From Odiellus spinosus (lineage: Eukaryota; Arthropoda; Arachnida; Opiliones; Phalangiidae), in contig OY987227.1 in NCBI GenBank assembly GCA_963920705.1, positions 18,935,434 through 18,999,433 on the forward strand: DNA of 64,000 bases, written 5' to 3'. This document shows positions 1-10,961 of this stretch, in pieces. The notes under the pieces were generated by a model, which was not told the DNA's origin, made no database searches, and was given only the letters and a program-made list of their open reading frames with translations. The position numbers were made by a program, and so were the translations under genes. The first letter of the stretch is position 1. Every line of letters starts with the position of its first letter.

Positions 1-1629
1 GCCAATCAACAACAATATTGAACGGTCGATATCTTCGCGAGAAATATTTTAATTACAGTTCAGCCAAATATTTGGGAAGTTCAGTAGCCCTCAATTTATT
101 AACAATTAAGACTACAAGGGAGTCTCGGGATTAATAAAAAAAATTGAAACAGCGTAGCGAAACGGTAGTTTTTGTGCAAGATCATAACTTATCGAACTTC
201 TCCCCGTAACTTAATTTCTACCTTCGGGTACAAATTACCTAGACACCGATTTTGGTTGATTCTTACTACATACATCTACAAACATTAATAAGCGGTGTGT
301 TCTTTCGCGAAGAAGAAAATTTAAGGGGAGCCCTTCATTGCTTCTCGATAACAATAATTACTTTTTGTAAAAGTCAGACAAGATAGCTAGAAGCTTAATA
401 AAATTTTAGTTTTTCTTATGTTTACCAATTTTTTTATAACTTTCATGAGATTTTATTTTCAACGAATAGAAAAGGTATTATTAATGCATTCCCCCCACCT
501 AACGCAGCTTACTGTCCATTCGACTGAAGCTCATGAATTAATGTTGAGGGAATGAGATAATAATGGTAGGTTTCGGCTTAGAAAAATCCATTCCATTCAG
601 TTTTGTATAGTTTGCTTTTAAAAATATTGAACTAACTGCGCTAGTCAAGTCTGAGCATTTTTTTTTTATCTTCTCAATATCTTTCAGGTGAAACGGTGAA
701 GTAAAGTGGAATGGGGAGGGGTAGGTTTCACCTTTCGCATCCAGTGGAGTTTAAAAAAGCGTTCCGCTACTTGTAAGATATGTCTAGAGACAGAGAGAGA
801 GTGCATGCACTTATGGGTGTGGTATGTTAGGTAGAAATACGAAGCTACGTTTGGCTTGCCGATATAGAAGCCGCGGGATGGGTTCTATATGGTAACCCCG
901 TTGCAGGAGGTAATTGCCAACTTCTTTTCTGCAGGGATCTGGTAGCGAATTTAACCTCTAACCTTCTGTATTTCGCTTTTTTTAAAACATCCCCCTATCC
1001 ATCCAATTTAACAGTATTCCAGTAAGTATATGAAGGATTTGAAAAACGTATCGACAAGGTGAGGAGATAAAAGGATAATTTTTCAAACGAATATTTGATT
1101 TATAAACGAGGTAATGGCATTGCTGTTGTTCAAGTGCAACAGGGATAAACTAGTCATTGCTTAATAACATTCATGAACCTAAGATTTTGTGAAATCTACC
1201 TTGTTGTTATGACTAATATTTGCACTCACATCGACAAATTTTCAAAATATTCCATAATTTTTCAATTTTTGATTGGGTTACTGAACAATTGTCCAATTAG
1301 CGAAGAACTAACCTCTATTGAAACATTTGTACACCTAATTACTGAAGAACTGCGTGACTAACCCAAAATATAGACTGATTACGCGAATATTTTCAAGTTT
1401 TATAAGTAAAGCTCCTTAATGGCCTAGAAACAATTGGCAATGCACTCTTACATGAATTCTCAAATTGCTCGATAATATTTTCGTTGTAACTGGACAATTG
1501 TTCGTTTTAAAAAATCTTATTTGCGTCCCTGAACTCAGAAGCTACTTTACAATAGTTTTCTAGTACCAACTAGTACTCAAAAATAGTTTTATGGTAATTA
1601 AAACAACGTTTTTGAAGATTCCGACTTAC
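1..1629 (-). other. Start of the next intron of the Jagged-like gene (partial)
   Basis: It begins at the donor GTAAGT beside 1,630 and runs off the window edge. I looked for the EGF12 exon on the minus strand and found no cysteine-spaced segment here. The ORF at 1,173-1,361 on the plus strand is short and featureless. Confidence 0.75.
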
Positions 1630-1743
1630 TTATATTGCAAACAGCACCATCCCAGCCATCAGGACAAACGCAATGAAAAGTGTTGACGCCATCAACGCAA
1701 GTACCACCGTTTTGACAAGGATTCGATATACAATCATTGATAT
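1630..1743 (-). CDS. Jagged-like Notch ligand: EGF11, a single-repeat exon
   Basis: This 114-nt, phase 1-1 exon encodes one complete calcium-binding type EGF repeat. The split Asn is followed by [15 protein letters not shown], then [15 protein letters not shown] and GAVCNI. Jagged1 EGF11 has INDCESNPCRNGGTC with VDG/IDGVNS in the same place. Both an O-glucose consensus (C-I-S-N-P-C) and an O-fucose consensus (C-Q-N-G-G-T-C) are present. The donor is GTAAGT with one base (A) carried over. This is the last exon of the gene inside the window; EGF12-16, the cysteine-rich region, the membrane span and the tail must lie past position 1. Confidence 0.94.
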   Translation of the reverse strand: MSMIVYRILVKTVVLALMASTLFIAFVLMAGMVLFAI

Positions 1744-4700
1744 CTATAAAAGAAAAAAAGAGACGGCAAAACATTAAGCAAAGAATAACACATTATTTAT
1801 TCGATCATTAAGAGTGGGGGCTACTAGAAAAAAATTCCCCACTCAATGTTTTAAAACCTTTCTCGCTTCAAAAACAAGAAAGAAAACACATAATGGAACA
1901 GTTACATCAATAATATAAAAACATTCATTCCTTTATATTGTCGGTGTATTACAAAGTATAGACACAAGAAAAAAAATCGCGAGGGTTGAAGCCAAAAAGT
2001 TTGTTAATCTTTTTAAGAAACAGTTTTTTTATTATCCAATTCTTAGTGGATAGATGAAAAAAAAATTCAAGCTATTTTTCCAAGGTTGGCCGCTAGAGAA
2101 AAATCTGAGGCATAACTTGTCCCTTTTTCATCCACAACGGCCATATCCGGATTGGGTGGAGCTTAGAAGACTAGCTATGGGGGATATCTCTTCTCTATAT
2201 ATAAAATAAAAGGGGGGACACTCTCGCTGGTCTCTTCAATTTGGAACCCACTCTATACAGGGTGTAACAATCGACCAGCTTCTGATTAATTATAATAAAA
2301 TCTATACTACACAATGTTAAGACTGCAAATCGTAGTAGGAACTGACTACTTTCGTTATCCGAGGTTTAACATTCTGTACCAATCCATTACGCCAACTCCT
2401 CTTGAATATATAATTAAGTTATATATAGGAAGTTAAATCTAAGTAAGGATTATTAATATATATCCGGTCTCTCAAGGAAGATGGCTCGACCCTCGATTTC
2501 GGGAGGGAGGGGGAGGGGAGCGACTCCATAAGAATGGGTCAAGCCACCAGTCGTGAGGCGGGGAGCGATTCAGCGCCGTAACAAGGATAATTAAAACGCG
2601 TTACGTTATCGTCAATCGCTTACCCCTTTTCTCTAGCCTCTCGTATCTTACCCACACTGAAACCGATCGAGAAGCGCGTAATTAGGTATCCGTATTTTAA
2701 CTATCTTTGTTTTCTTGATTTGAGAAATGATGGAGAGGAGAATATCAATTATTTAGTAGTAAAGAATCATTTTTCCTATCGCATGGGGTTTTACTAAATC
2801 ATAAAACCAAAATTCTAATCACACCCTGTATGGTAAGAAATCAACCTGTGGGGAGGACGTACGCTGAATTGGATATATAGAGGAGCACGCGAGCGAGCGC
2901 GTTAAGAGTGCGAGTTTCGAGATAGTTGGGAACGACCTACAGCACCACCAACGTAACATCACCAATACTAGGCATTTGTCCGTTTAATTACTTGCCATCT
3001 ACCATCATCCACCTTCTCTCCCCCAGTAGATCGCCCGCCTCCCTAGAAGATCGAAACCGCCACCATCTCATAACGCGTAAACCCCCCATTTTCCCCCCAA
3101 AAAACCTCTCATACCTTCTCCCAAAGAAGAGACGAAAAAAAATATTTTACTTTCATATTACCGGCTTCGTTTTTACCCCCAAAGGTATTTTGTCCAAAGG
3201 AATTCGGACTGTCAAATGTAATAGCCCTCGATCTACCCGCTTCACGAGCAAATTGGTTTAGAAAAAATTAGCGTTCCCAAACTACCGAGACTCCCGAAGC
3301 GGGATAGAGAGAGAGGTTTCTTAAAGGGGGTTGATCCTTTTTTGGGCTTGGAATTTCTCCTTCCCCTGATCCTGATATTCTTAAGCATGCTCGCGAACGG
3401 TTGCTACGTGCCGCTTCATCCGATAACGTTGTCGTGGCTAAAGATATCGGAGAGTTTAGGACTTTCGCTTTAATTTATTGCCGGCGAAGATTTATAAATG
3501 CGAGAGGAGAAGAAATTAACATCGTCAAGAAGGGTACCAAACTTTGCTTATATCAACGGATGAATTCCGAAACTACACCGCAGTCATCATAAGATTGGAA
3601 TCTCAACGCGTACAAAACTAGGCTCCCTCTAAATTTCTTTGAAAACATCGCGTGGAAATAAGATGAGGCCTAGTTTTGTACGTGATGAAATTTCAAACTG
3701 ATTTGGAATACGTTTATTAAAGACCTTTTTCGATATATTGTATTAGATTTATCTAATATGGACTTGGCACATTGGACATAACTCCTCCCAGTCGCCATTC
3801 TCATATAATTTTTATTTAAACTGTGAAAGGTTTTCAACCCCCTTTACCCATGCGCTCCGATTGGTGGTAAACCAGAACGACGATCAAATCCCTTTTGACC
3901 TTTGAATATCATACATCTTTATTATTAACGAAGAGTTAATTTAAATTTCGTTAATTAAAGGAAAACCTCGCGAGAAATATTATGTTATAGTAAAAATAAC
4001 GGATTTTAAAACATTAAAAATTTAGCTGTTAATTGGTTTCACACTCTCCAATCGATCTACTGGTCACTTGTAATAAAAGGTTCATTTCACTTTTCATCTT
4101 GCATTTAAAAACCTTAGCATTCAAATTAAGATATACCAATTTATCAAAATGCTACGTGGATGATATAATTTGTTTCAAGTCCCTTCAGAGATATCAATCG
4201 GAATTTGGTGAATTCCTTGCAAAAATAAATAGTTTCTTCTTTTTAACCACGAATATTCAAATTTGTATCTTTTAAAATTACGAACTGGCTAAGAAAAATT
4301 CTAGTATCGGTAATTTTTCAACTCACTCCAACCACCTTACTTCTAAATAAAGAAGAAGAAGAAAAAAAAAATTGGTTGGTAAGGTATTAAGATTAGGCAC
4401 GACCGAATCTACCTTCTTTAAATAAGGTAACTTTTCTAATCTTAGTTTTCTTTAAAGAGAGTGTGAAAAGGAGAAGTATTTTTTTTAAAGTTTACCAATA
4501 GATAATAACCAAACAATAATTTTTGGTAATGTTTAGATGAAACTGAATTATAATGTTAAGTGCTCTATAACGTAAGAAACTTGTTTTAAATAGAAAATTG
4601 TAAAATCCTAAAATATTTACGTTTAACTAAAAGACAAAACTTTGTAACGCCGTTTTAACTAGCCTTAGGACTCTTTTCTCCCAATCTTATTAATCCTTAT

Positions 4701-6863
4701 ACCGCAGGAGTCCTTGTTTCAAATACCGAGATAGCGAGCGAAACATGTGGAACTCAAATTTGGGAAAGTTTTATTTCTAGGTGAATATTTGTTTGTACTG
4801 TGAATTAGGCCTATTTAAACGATAACGAATCGAAAAGAAAATCAATTGTTTTAGGTTTCATTCTAAATTCAAACCTATCTCAATGTTGTAAACAACGAAA
4901 TACACGAATTAAACGGTGATTTTACATAGCTTTGTTATTTTACTTTTCAAAATAAAAGGTAAGGAGCAGGAAGTCTTATTAAAGTAGAGAAAAGTAAAGA
5001 ATCTTGTGAAAATCTTATCTTTGATATTCGTTTTCACGTTCCCTTTTGCCGCCATGTAGCTTTTGGTATATCGTCGCCGGCAAGGCCCTAAGGCACTGGG
5101 ATTCCTCTACTCTAAAACCGCCCCATAGACACGAACGTTTCGCGAGCCAGAGCAAGAGAGCAACGTGTGAGCCACTAGACAGTGCTCTTTTCCATTTTCA
5201 TCTTTCTTTCCTCTTTGGCATTGCTCCCTCATTCCCCCTCAAGGTTTCCCCACCCTGTTTAGACTCTCTTGATATGCCCTTAAAAATTGATCCCATGCAT
5301 TCTAAGAAAGTACATAATCGATTTCCCACAGAATTAATTATACTTATCGATTATTAATTAGATTGCCTCATCAAATTTAATTAAGAGGAAGATTGGTGAA
5401 AAGTTAAATCAAGTTCCTTTTCATTATGTTTTTTTTTTCTTTGGATAATTAAAAAAATAAGACCTTTTCGAACTTAGCTAAGATTACGTAATGAGTATAT
5501 TTATTTAGGTACTAAGCTGAATAATTAACTATTATAAGTGATTCTTTAAAATTAATTAAAAAACATTTTTAACAGTTTCCAGAGTATCAGAGTATAAATA
5601 GTTTGGTTAAATAAGTGTTAGGGATAATTTTTGATACAAATTGCACTATCTTAGTCAGTGAAATTAACTCCTATATAAATAAAAAACGGAATATTTCTCA
5701 GGCTTGATTGCGTATCATAGTCCCCGAAACCCTTCTATGGGAGGGGGTTAGGAAGGAGGAGGCGGGTCTTATTTTCCTTAGGCGAAACCAGGTCGTAACC
5801 AGTGCAACCAAAAACGTTTTTTTCCACACCCGTCATCCACGTCAATTCAAGAGAGCCAATAAGATTTTTATAAAAAATTTTACCGTCAGGTACTAAGAGA
5901 AATCCCAAATAAAATAAGAATAATCCCGAGGTTTAAGAAAAGAGAACAAGTGCAAACGGGACGCGAAACACGGATGAAATGTTTCAGACAGGTATAACTA
6001 TTTTGATCTAAGAGTTAGAGGACTTTTTATAAGTATATAGAGAGCTTGATCGTGTTATACATAAAGGAAAGGGGGGCCATATATATACAAAAAAATAATA
6101 AAACAGGCTTTCTGAAAAGAAAAATATAGAATTCTGTGGGTGGTTTTAAGAATTCGAATAGGAGATTTTCGATATCTTGTAGAAGGAGAAGAAGTAAAGA
6201 TAAAATAGGTGGCAAATTCAAATAAGAGTGCCTCATTTTGCGAATAAAAACCTAACCTATTGAAATTTCCAAGATATGTTTTTCTTTTACTTAAAAAATA
6301 CTTTTACTATCGTTTCGCTCGTTATTTTCACTATTGTCGAATTATATTACGTTCAATTTTTATCCTTTGCCGAAAAATAAGTCGTGACCAGATATTTTGT
6401 TAAGTAATTTTTGGTGGTCCCCTAAAAATGTGTATAAGTGTACAAAAAATTATTACTCGAAGGCGCAAAATGCCAAAAATCATTTCGGGGGAGTGAGAAA
6501 CACATTTTTTGACAAGTTTACTAAGTGAATTGTACATTTCTATTTCCAAACGTTATACTTTAACTTTAGAAAAAGAAAAATTCCACGAGTGTTCGCGAAT
6601 TTATGAAAAATATTTTAAGTGTTTTCTGATCCCAAAAATCCCGGGCTAAGGGGGTGTTACCGAAGTAAAAGGTCAAAAATGTTAGACGCGATACCTATCG
6701 CTTTAGTCGCTAACCACATACGTGCTCAGTGGAACATTTCAGGGGGTAAACACGTGTCAAATTTTAAAATAACGGAACGCATTAGGAACGATAATACTAT
6801 ATATCAGAGCGATATATGCTATACAAAAATGTAATATATCTTTATATAAAAACATCGACTCAC
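1744..6863 (-). other. Intron of the Jagged-like gene, 5.1 kb, phase 1
   Basis: It runs from donor GTGAGT next to 6,864 to acceptor TTTTATAG next to 1,743. It includes G-rich and CpG-containing patches around 2,490-2,580 and 2,880-2,940, and a 15-bp perfect inverted repeat at 3,609-3,682. The ORFs at 2,926-3,592 and 5,046-5,357 have no domain and no supporting splice context. Confidence 0.87.
3609..3682. repeat. Short inverted-repeat pair (possible MITE relic)
   Basis: CGTACAAAACTAGGC at 3,609-3,623 is perfectly complementary to GCCTAGTTTTGTACG at 3,668-3,682, with a 44-bp spacer. It lies in the 5.1-kb intron and could fold as a 15-bp stem. Confidence 0.6.
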
Positions 6864-7022
6864 TCTCATGACAGTATCTGCCACTGTAGCCAGGGTCACA
6901 AACGCACGTAAAACCGCTATTTGGTTCGCTGATACATTTTCCGTGGTCTCCGCAGACAGTGGTAGTGACCATGTGATACCTTGAACCTCCAGATGATACT
7001 GGGACCATGCAACTATCAGTTT
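6864..7022 (-). CDS. Jagged-like Notch ligand: main part of the irregular EGF10
   Basis: This 159-nt, phase 1-1 exon starts with the split Glu and then TDSCMVPVSSGG. A loop follows (SRYHMVTTTVCGDHGKC), then SGFTCVCDPGYSGRYC and HE. It corresponds to the Jagged1 section that runs from IDSC through NVCGPHGKC to GTYCHE, the enlarged non-canonical EGF10 of the family. The loop lengths are near those of Jagged1, so it is not an insect-type large insertion. The donor is GTGAGT. The last A joins AT of the next exon to give Asn, reproducing the conserved H-E-N-I-N-D-C junction. Confidence 0.93.
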
Positions 7023-8751
7023 CTGTTGAAATAATAATAATAAAAATTATGTAGCTCCTAGTTATGCTAATTAAAATTTATATGTATGATAAGAATATAT
7101 ATTTATTAGTATTTTATATATTATTAATATTGAATATATAGTTCGTGTGAATACAAGTTGAATGAGTTAATTGATTAGAGAAATGGTTTTTTGATCCATT
7201 TTTCCATTTTTTCTCAATTTTATAGTTAAATTATTTTTTAACTCTCTAACTAAAGTTGCTTTTTAATAGTATCTTCATTAATTTCAGATAACAATCAAAT
7301 ATTGAAGTAATTAAAAAATTTACACAGGGACTAATTATGTAAAACCATATTAAAATTTTGAAAAAAAATCATTTCAAGTTTTAGACTTTACTATTATTTA
7401 GCCTAAATCGAAGTTTCAAACTTTGATAGGCCATACACCTTACTAAAAGGGGGAAAAAATGCCAGTGTTCCACTAGTAATCCCTGAGGCCTTATTACCAC
7501 ATCGCATGCAAAACTAAATCTAGAGTTTCTGTAGCAAAAACTATTCCGGAAATTCTTCCATGACCAAAGTATAAAGGGGGGAGGGAGATGGTTCTCATCG
7601 TAATGTTCGCTAATTACATAGGTAAGAGATTTTTGGGTCTGACACGCAGTAGCGGCGACGGAAAAATAAATAGCCCCTGTGGCCTTAAACCTAAAAGCGC
7701 GGTGATTTCTCCATCCATCCTCCATTTGCGTAATATTTAACTCCGAAAAAAATCGTGGTTTCCACCGACCACCACTACATGCGCAGTTTCCCAGGACAGT
7801 CCCCCTCTCAACGGCAGGTGTCTGATCTTACGGTAGCGTTTTTCTAACCCTGCATAAACCCCGGCAAGTACTGCGTAGAATAGCTCGAAGTGATGTTTTG
7901 GTATAGAATCAAATTGAAATTTCACAATTTCAAACGAGCCAAGTGACGGAGTAAGTTGATAGCGGAACTGTTGTTAACTTGATTCCCGGATTTTATTTTT
8001 AAATAAGAAATAGAGAGAGAGGATGGATATTACGCGCCGGGAACGTCTCATTGAACACGGGGAATGCGTATCAAAGTGTGAGGTAAAGAAAGTTTCACAC
8101 GTTAGGCTTAGCTTGGGGAAAATATAAGAAAAGAAATTGTCAGCGAGAGACCGGAAAGATGGCCAAAAATCTCGCCTTTTCTTTGTTTAAATAATAATTT
8201 GGCTTGCCGAAAGACTGCCGCGACTTCCGACGGAAACAATTCGTCTCAACAACACACACCCAGTATTTATTTGTCAACGCCTTGTTAAGCCTAATTTCAT
8301 CTCTTTACACATTAAATTTGCTTCTTCTATTATTAAGCCTAATTTAAAACCACTGAACAATGAAACTGTTAATCCTATTTCAATACAATTAAAGAACCAT
8401 ATTTCTAATTGAACAAGCAATATACCAAGGACAAATTGACGAGACCCGAGAAAGTAGAAATTGTTTCTGAACCTGACATATCTCTGCATTACAGCCCGAT
8501 ATTATCTTCACATACTCTCGGGTAATGGAAGTTAGAAATGGGCTTTAGAGACAGACGCTTTCCGATAAAGCGTATGCCCTCTCATTAAGCGATTTTGTAG
8601 GTGTTTTGTGAGAGTTAAGAGTACTTTATCGAAAAATCGCCATTCGCAAAAAGGTTCGCTGTCTTAATATAAACAATTGATAAGCTTAACTTACTAGACG
8701 AATTGTAAAATGTTCATGAATAGTATAATAAAAGAAAAAACAGATATTTAC
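7023..8751 (-). other. Intron of the Jagged-like gene, 1.7 kb, phase 1
   Basis: It runs from donor GTAAAT to acceptor TTCAACAG. Two overlapping minus-strand ORFs at 7,381-7,925 show no recognisable domain, and splice continuity across the intron argues against their being exons of this gene. TTAGGCTTA-type motifs occur at about 8,105, 8,285 and 8,333. Confidence 0.87.
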
Positions 8752-8902
8752 CTGAACAAGGTGGATGAGCGCATTTGTTTCTAGGGATGGTACAATTCTT
8801 GCCTTGATAATCAGGCGTACAACCGCAATAATAATCGCTATGCATATTAATGCAAGAGGCGCCGTTCTGGCATGGATCTGGGTTGCACAGGTCGACGTCA
8901 AT
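8752..8902 (-). CDS. Jagged-like Notch ligand: EGF9 and the start of EGF10
   Basis: This 151-nt exon goes from phase 0 to phase 1. EGF9 starts IDVDLCNPDPCQNGASC and ends YQGKNC, matching Jagged1 LDIDYCEPNPCQNGAQC. Its C-Q-N-G-A-S-C keeps an O-fucose site. The final residues, NKCAHPPCS, open EGF10, so EGF10 is interrupted by an intron after its second cysteine. The donor is GTAAAT. The last G combines with AA of the next exon to give Glu. Confidence 0.93.
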
Positions 8903-9968
8903 CTAAAAAATTAAAATATAAAAAATACATTTTATGAATATTAATGAAAATAACTCTTTTATAAATATCGATACGATCTAAAAATCTCCGAGTATAATAA
9001 TAAAACTTTATAGTTATATATCCTCGCGTAAAAAAAAGTTTAAAACGAACTGCGCAAAAAAAAGGGGGAGTGGACGAGACATTTTCTTATGGATTATGCG
9101 TGCTCCGAATTTACAGGCTATGTAAGAACAGAAAAAAAATTCTTCTTTCGCGCCAAATCGCCTACACGAATAAAAAAAACCAAAGTTTCTTAACGTCATT
9201 GACCGGCGACTTATTCGACCCTTTCTCCTTCGCTAAGAGCCAAAAATTTGCAACGGCCAATATAAAATTAGCGACCATAAGTTCTATAACCAAGGTCAAT
9301 TTCATCCGCCAAGTATGGCCCATCGATTGCCTCCACTCTTTCTTTAATTAAACTGACAGGCGAGAGAGAGAGAGACATCCTACGCTTTATAATTAAAGTG
9401 TCAGTGACAAAGTTTACCCGTTTAATCCAACTCAAATTTTTATAATCGTGCCGCATTTAGCGTACGATATCGAACGACAGAGGGTCTGCTTCTTGAAATA
9501 GCTATCTACGAGTCAAACAACGTATCCATAGATAGCTAGATAGAGAAATTAAAAGCTCCCGTTACTCACACTTTAATTTTTACCGGGATGAAAAAAAAAA
9601 TGAACGTAGCAATTATGCCTACTTTGCGAATGACAATCTTGGTAATAAATTTCAACGAGTGGTTTTTAATACGCCGTACGTGAAGGGGGTTATATGTTGA
9701 GAAGGAAACACGCTAAGTAACGCGCTACACAAATAATCTTTGATTAATATTTAACCACTCCGGGCCTGCAATTATATCTAATCAAGAAGAAACGCTTTAA
9801 AGAAGTATTAAGAGTCACTTGTTAAATACTATATCAACTTAATGTCTCCGGTACACGCGAATTTATAACTGGTTAACCAATAGAATTATTTCACGAGAGA
9901 TTTCGTGAGAAACAAACAATATTGCAAGTGTTACGTCACTGTATTTTTAAGCAATGAAAAGTACTGAC
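8903..9968 (-). other. Intron of the Jagged-like gene, 1.07 kb, phase 0
   Basis: The donor is GTCAGT and the acceptor TTTTTTAG. It contains a GA-rich run at about 9,361-9,376 and a small hairpin (TAGCTATCTA at 9,499-9,508 with TAGATAGCTA at 9,527-9,536). Overlapping ORFs on both strands near 9.0-9.45 kb show no domain. Confidence 0.88.
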
Positions 9969-10303
9969 CTCGCATTGAGATCCTTTGTAGCCGACCGGAC
10001 AAATGCAGGAAAAACTGGCTACTCTATCAACGCATTCTCCACCGTTTAGACATTTTTCTGGATCACAGTCGTTGATATTAGTCTGGCAATGCTGACCGGT
10101 GAAACCGACGTCGCAAACGCAATGGTAACTGTCAACGAGATCGATGCAAGTGGCGCCATTTTGACACTGTCCGGTGCAGTCGTTGATATTCTGATCGCAG
10201 TTCTTTCCCATCCAACCCCTTTTACAATCGCATTCGTAATCACCATCGGAGTTACGACAACCATCAGCGTTAATACAGGGACTGTTCTGGCATTCATCCG
10301 CGT
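9969..10303 (-). CDS. Jagged-like Notch ligand: EGF6, EGF7 and EGF8 in one exon
   Basis: This 335-nt exon (phase 1 in, phase 0 out) has 111 full codons and encodes three consecutive repeats. EGF6 reads DADECQNSPCINADGC and ends GWMGKNC. EGF7 reads NINDCTGQCQNGATC and has only three residues between its first two cysteines, the shortened loop seen at the same position in Jagged1 (INDCLGQC). EGF8 reads NINDCDPEKCLNGGEC and ends GYKGSQC. All three start with calcium-binding type D/N-x-D/N-D/E-C. Only EGF7 keeps a C2-x4-T/S-C3 O-fucose site. The exon ends with Glu directly before donor GTCAGT. The shortened EGF7 loop helps assign the gene to the Jagged family. Confidence 0.95.
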
Positions 10304-10375
10304 CTGAGGATTGGTAAGACGTGTTTTTGAGGATTTTTGTTATACGTTACATGTTTGTACGAGGAATAAACGTAC
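10304..10375 (-). other. Short intron, 72 bp, phase 1
   Basis: The donor is GTACGT and the acceptor CCTCAG. It separates EGF5 from EGF6 and is the smallest intron visible in the gene. Confidence 0.9.
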
Positions 10376-10489
10376 CTTTTTGACAACGATTTCCCTGCCA
10401 ACCTTTCTTGCATATGCATCGATACGAGTTAACACGATCTTCGCAAATACCGCTATTTAGACACGGATTCGAAGCGCATTCGTCTATGT
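10376..10489 (-). CDS. Jagged-like Notch ligand: EGF5, a single-repeat exon
   Basis: This 114-nt, phase 1-1 exon encodes exactly one EGF repeat, the classic symmetrical EGF module. The split Asn is followed by IDECASNPCLNSGIC and then NSYRCICKKGWQGNRC. The N-I-D-E-C start and the N-S-Y-R-C segment fit a calcium-binding EGF. The C-A-S-N-P-C pattern fits the O-glucose site consensus C-x-S-x-P/A-C. The O-fucose position is lost because Ile replaces Thr/Ser before the third cysteine. The exon ends QK, and its last G joins AC of the next exon to give Asp. Confidence 0.94.
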
Positions 10490-10593
10490 CTAAAGATTAA
10501 AACCATTTAGAGTTAGAAACTATGAATATAAACTTTTTACTCGTATGGGTGTATTTTTGGGAAAATTCTCAGATTAAAAAAGCATTTTCTTAC
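10490..10593 (-). other. Short intron, 104 bp, phase 1
   Basis: The donor is GTAAGA and the acceptor ATCTTTAG. It separates EGF4 from EGF5. I see nothing else in it. Confidence 0.9.
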
Positions 10594-10961
10594 TTATTTG
10601 ACATTTGTTTCCAGCCCATCCAGGCCTGCAAGTACAACTGAAAGTCCCGTTAATCTCGGAACAAGTACCACCATTCTGACAAGGCAAGGTAGCGCAAGGA
10701 TTATCGACGACTTCGCAATTGACTCCGGAAAAACCTTCAGCGCAACGGCACATGTATTCATCGGGTTGCGTGTTCTCGCAAGTACCCGCGTTGAAACACG
10801 GTTCGTGAGTGCCGCAGTAATTGAGATCCTGATCGCACAGAATTCCACCCCAATTAATATCGCAAATGCATTGCCACGGAGAACCGTTACAATAACCGTG
10901 TCTGCAACCCGGATATGGCATGCACTGATCGCATAATTCAGATTTCCAACCAGAACGACAC
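10594..10961 (-). CDS. Jagged-like Notch ligand: end of EGF1, then EGF2, EGF3 and EGF4
   Basis: This 368-nt exon (phase 2 in, phase 1 out) adds 122 full codons. It starts [10 protein letters not shown], which completes EGF1. EGF2 follows ([14 protein letters not shown], then [14 protein letters not shown]), the DSL-adjacent repeat that helps contact Notch. EGF3 carries [17 protein letters not shown]; the C-G-T-H spacing is the Jagged/Serrate form (Delta has C-T-H-H). EGF4 has [14 protein letters not shown] and ends GWAGNKC. EGF3 and EGF4 keep the C2-x4-T-C3 O-fucosylation pattern. The donor is GTAAGA and the split codon at the 3' end gives Asn. ORFs on the opposite strand here are shadows of this exon. 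Confidence 0.95.

Noticed and set aside
2880-3300. TATATAG followed by CpG-rich sequence and an ORF, resembling a promoter and first exon
   Set aside because: It lies inside a Jagged intron, the ORF has no domain, and the motif alone is common in AT-rich DNA.
7381-7925. Two minus-strand ORFs between the EGF9 and EGF10 exons
   Set aside because: The flanking exons splice to each other in phase and match Jagged1 continuously. The ORFs have no domain or splice context.
10046-10936. Several ORFs of 70-112 codons on both strands overlapping the EGF exons
   Set aside because: They are other-frame or antisense readings of the exons at 9,969-10,961. Only the EGF frames show cysteine spacing and splice-phase agreement.
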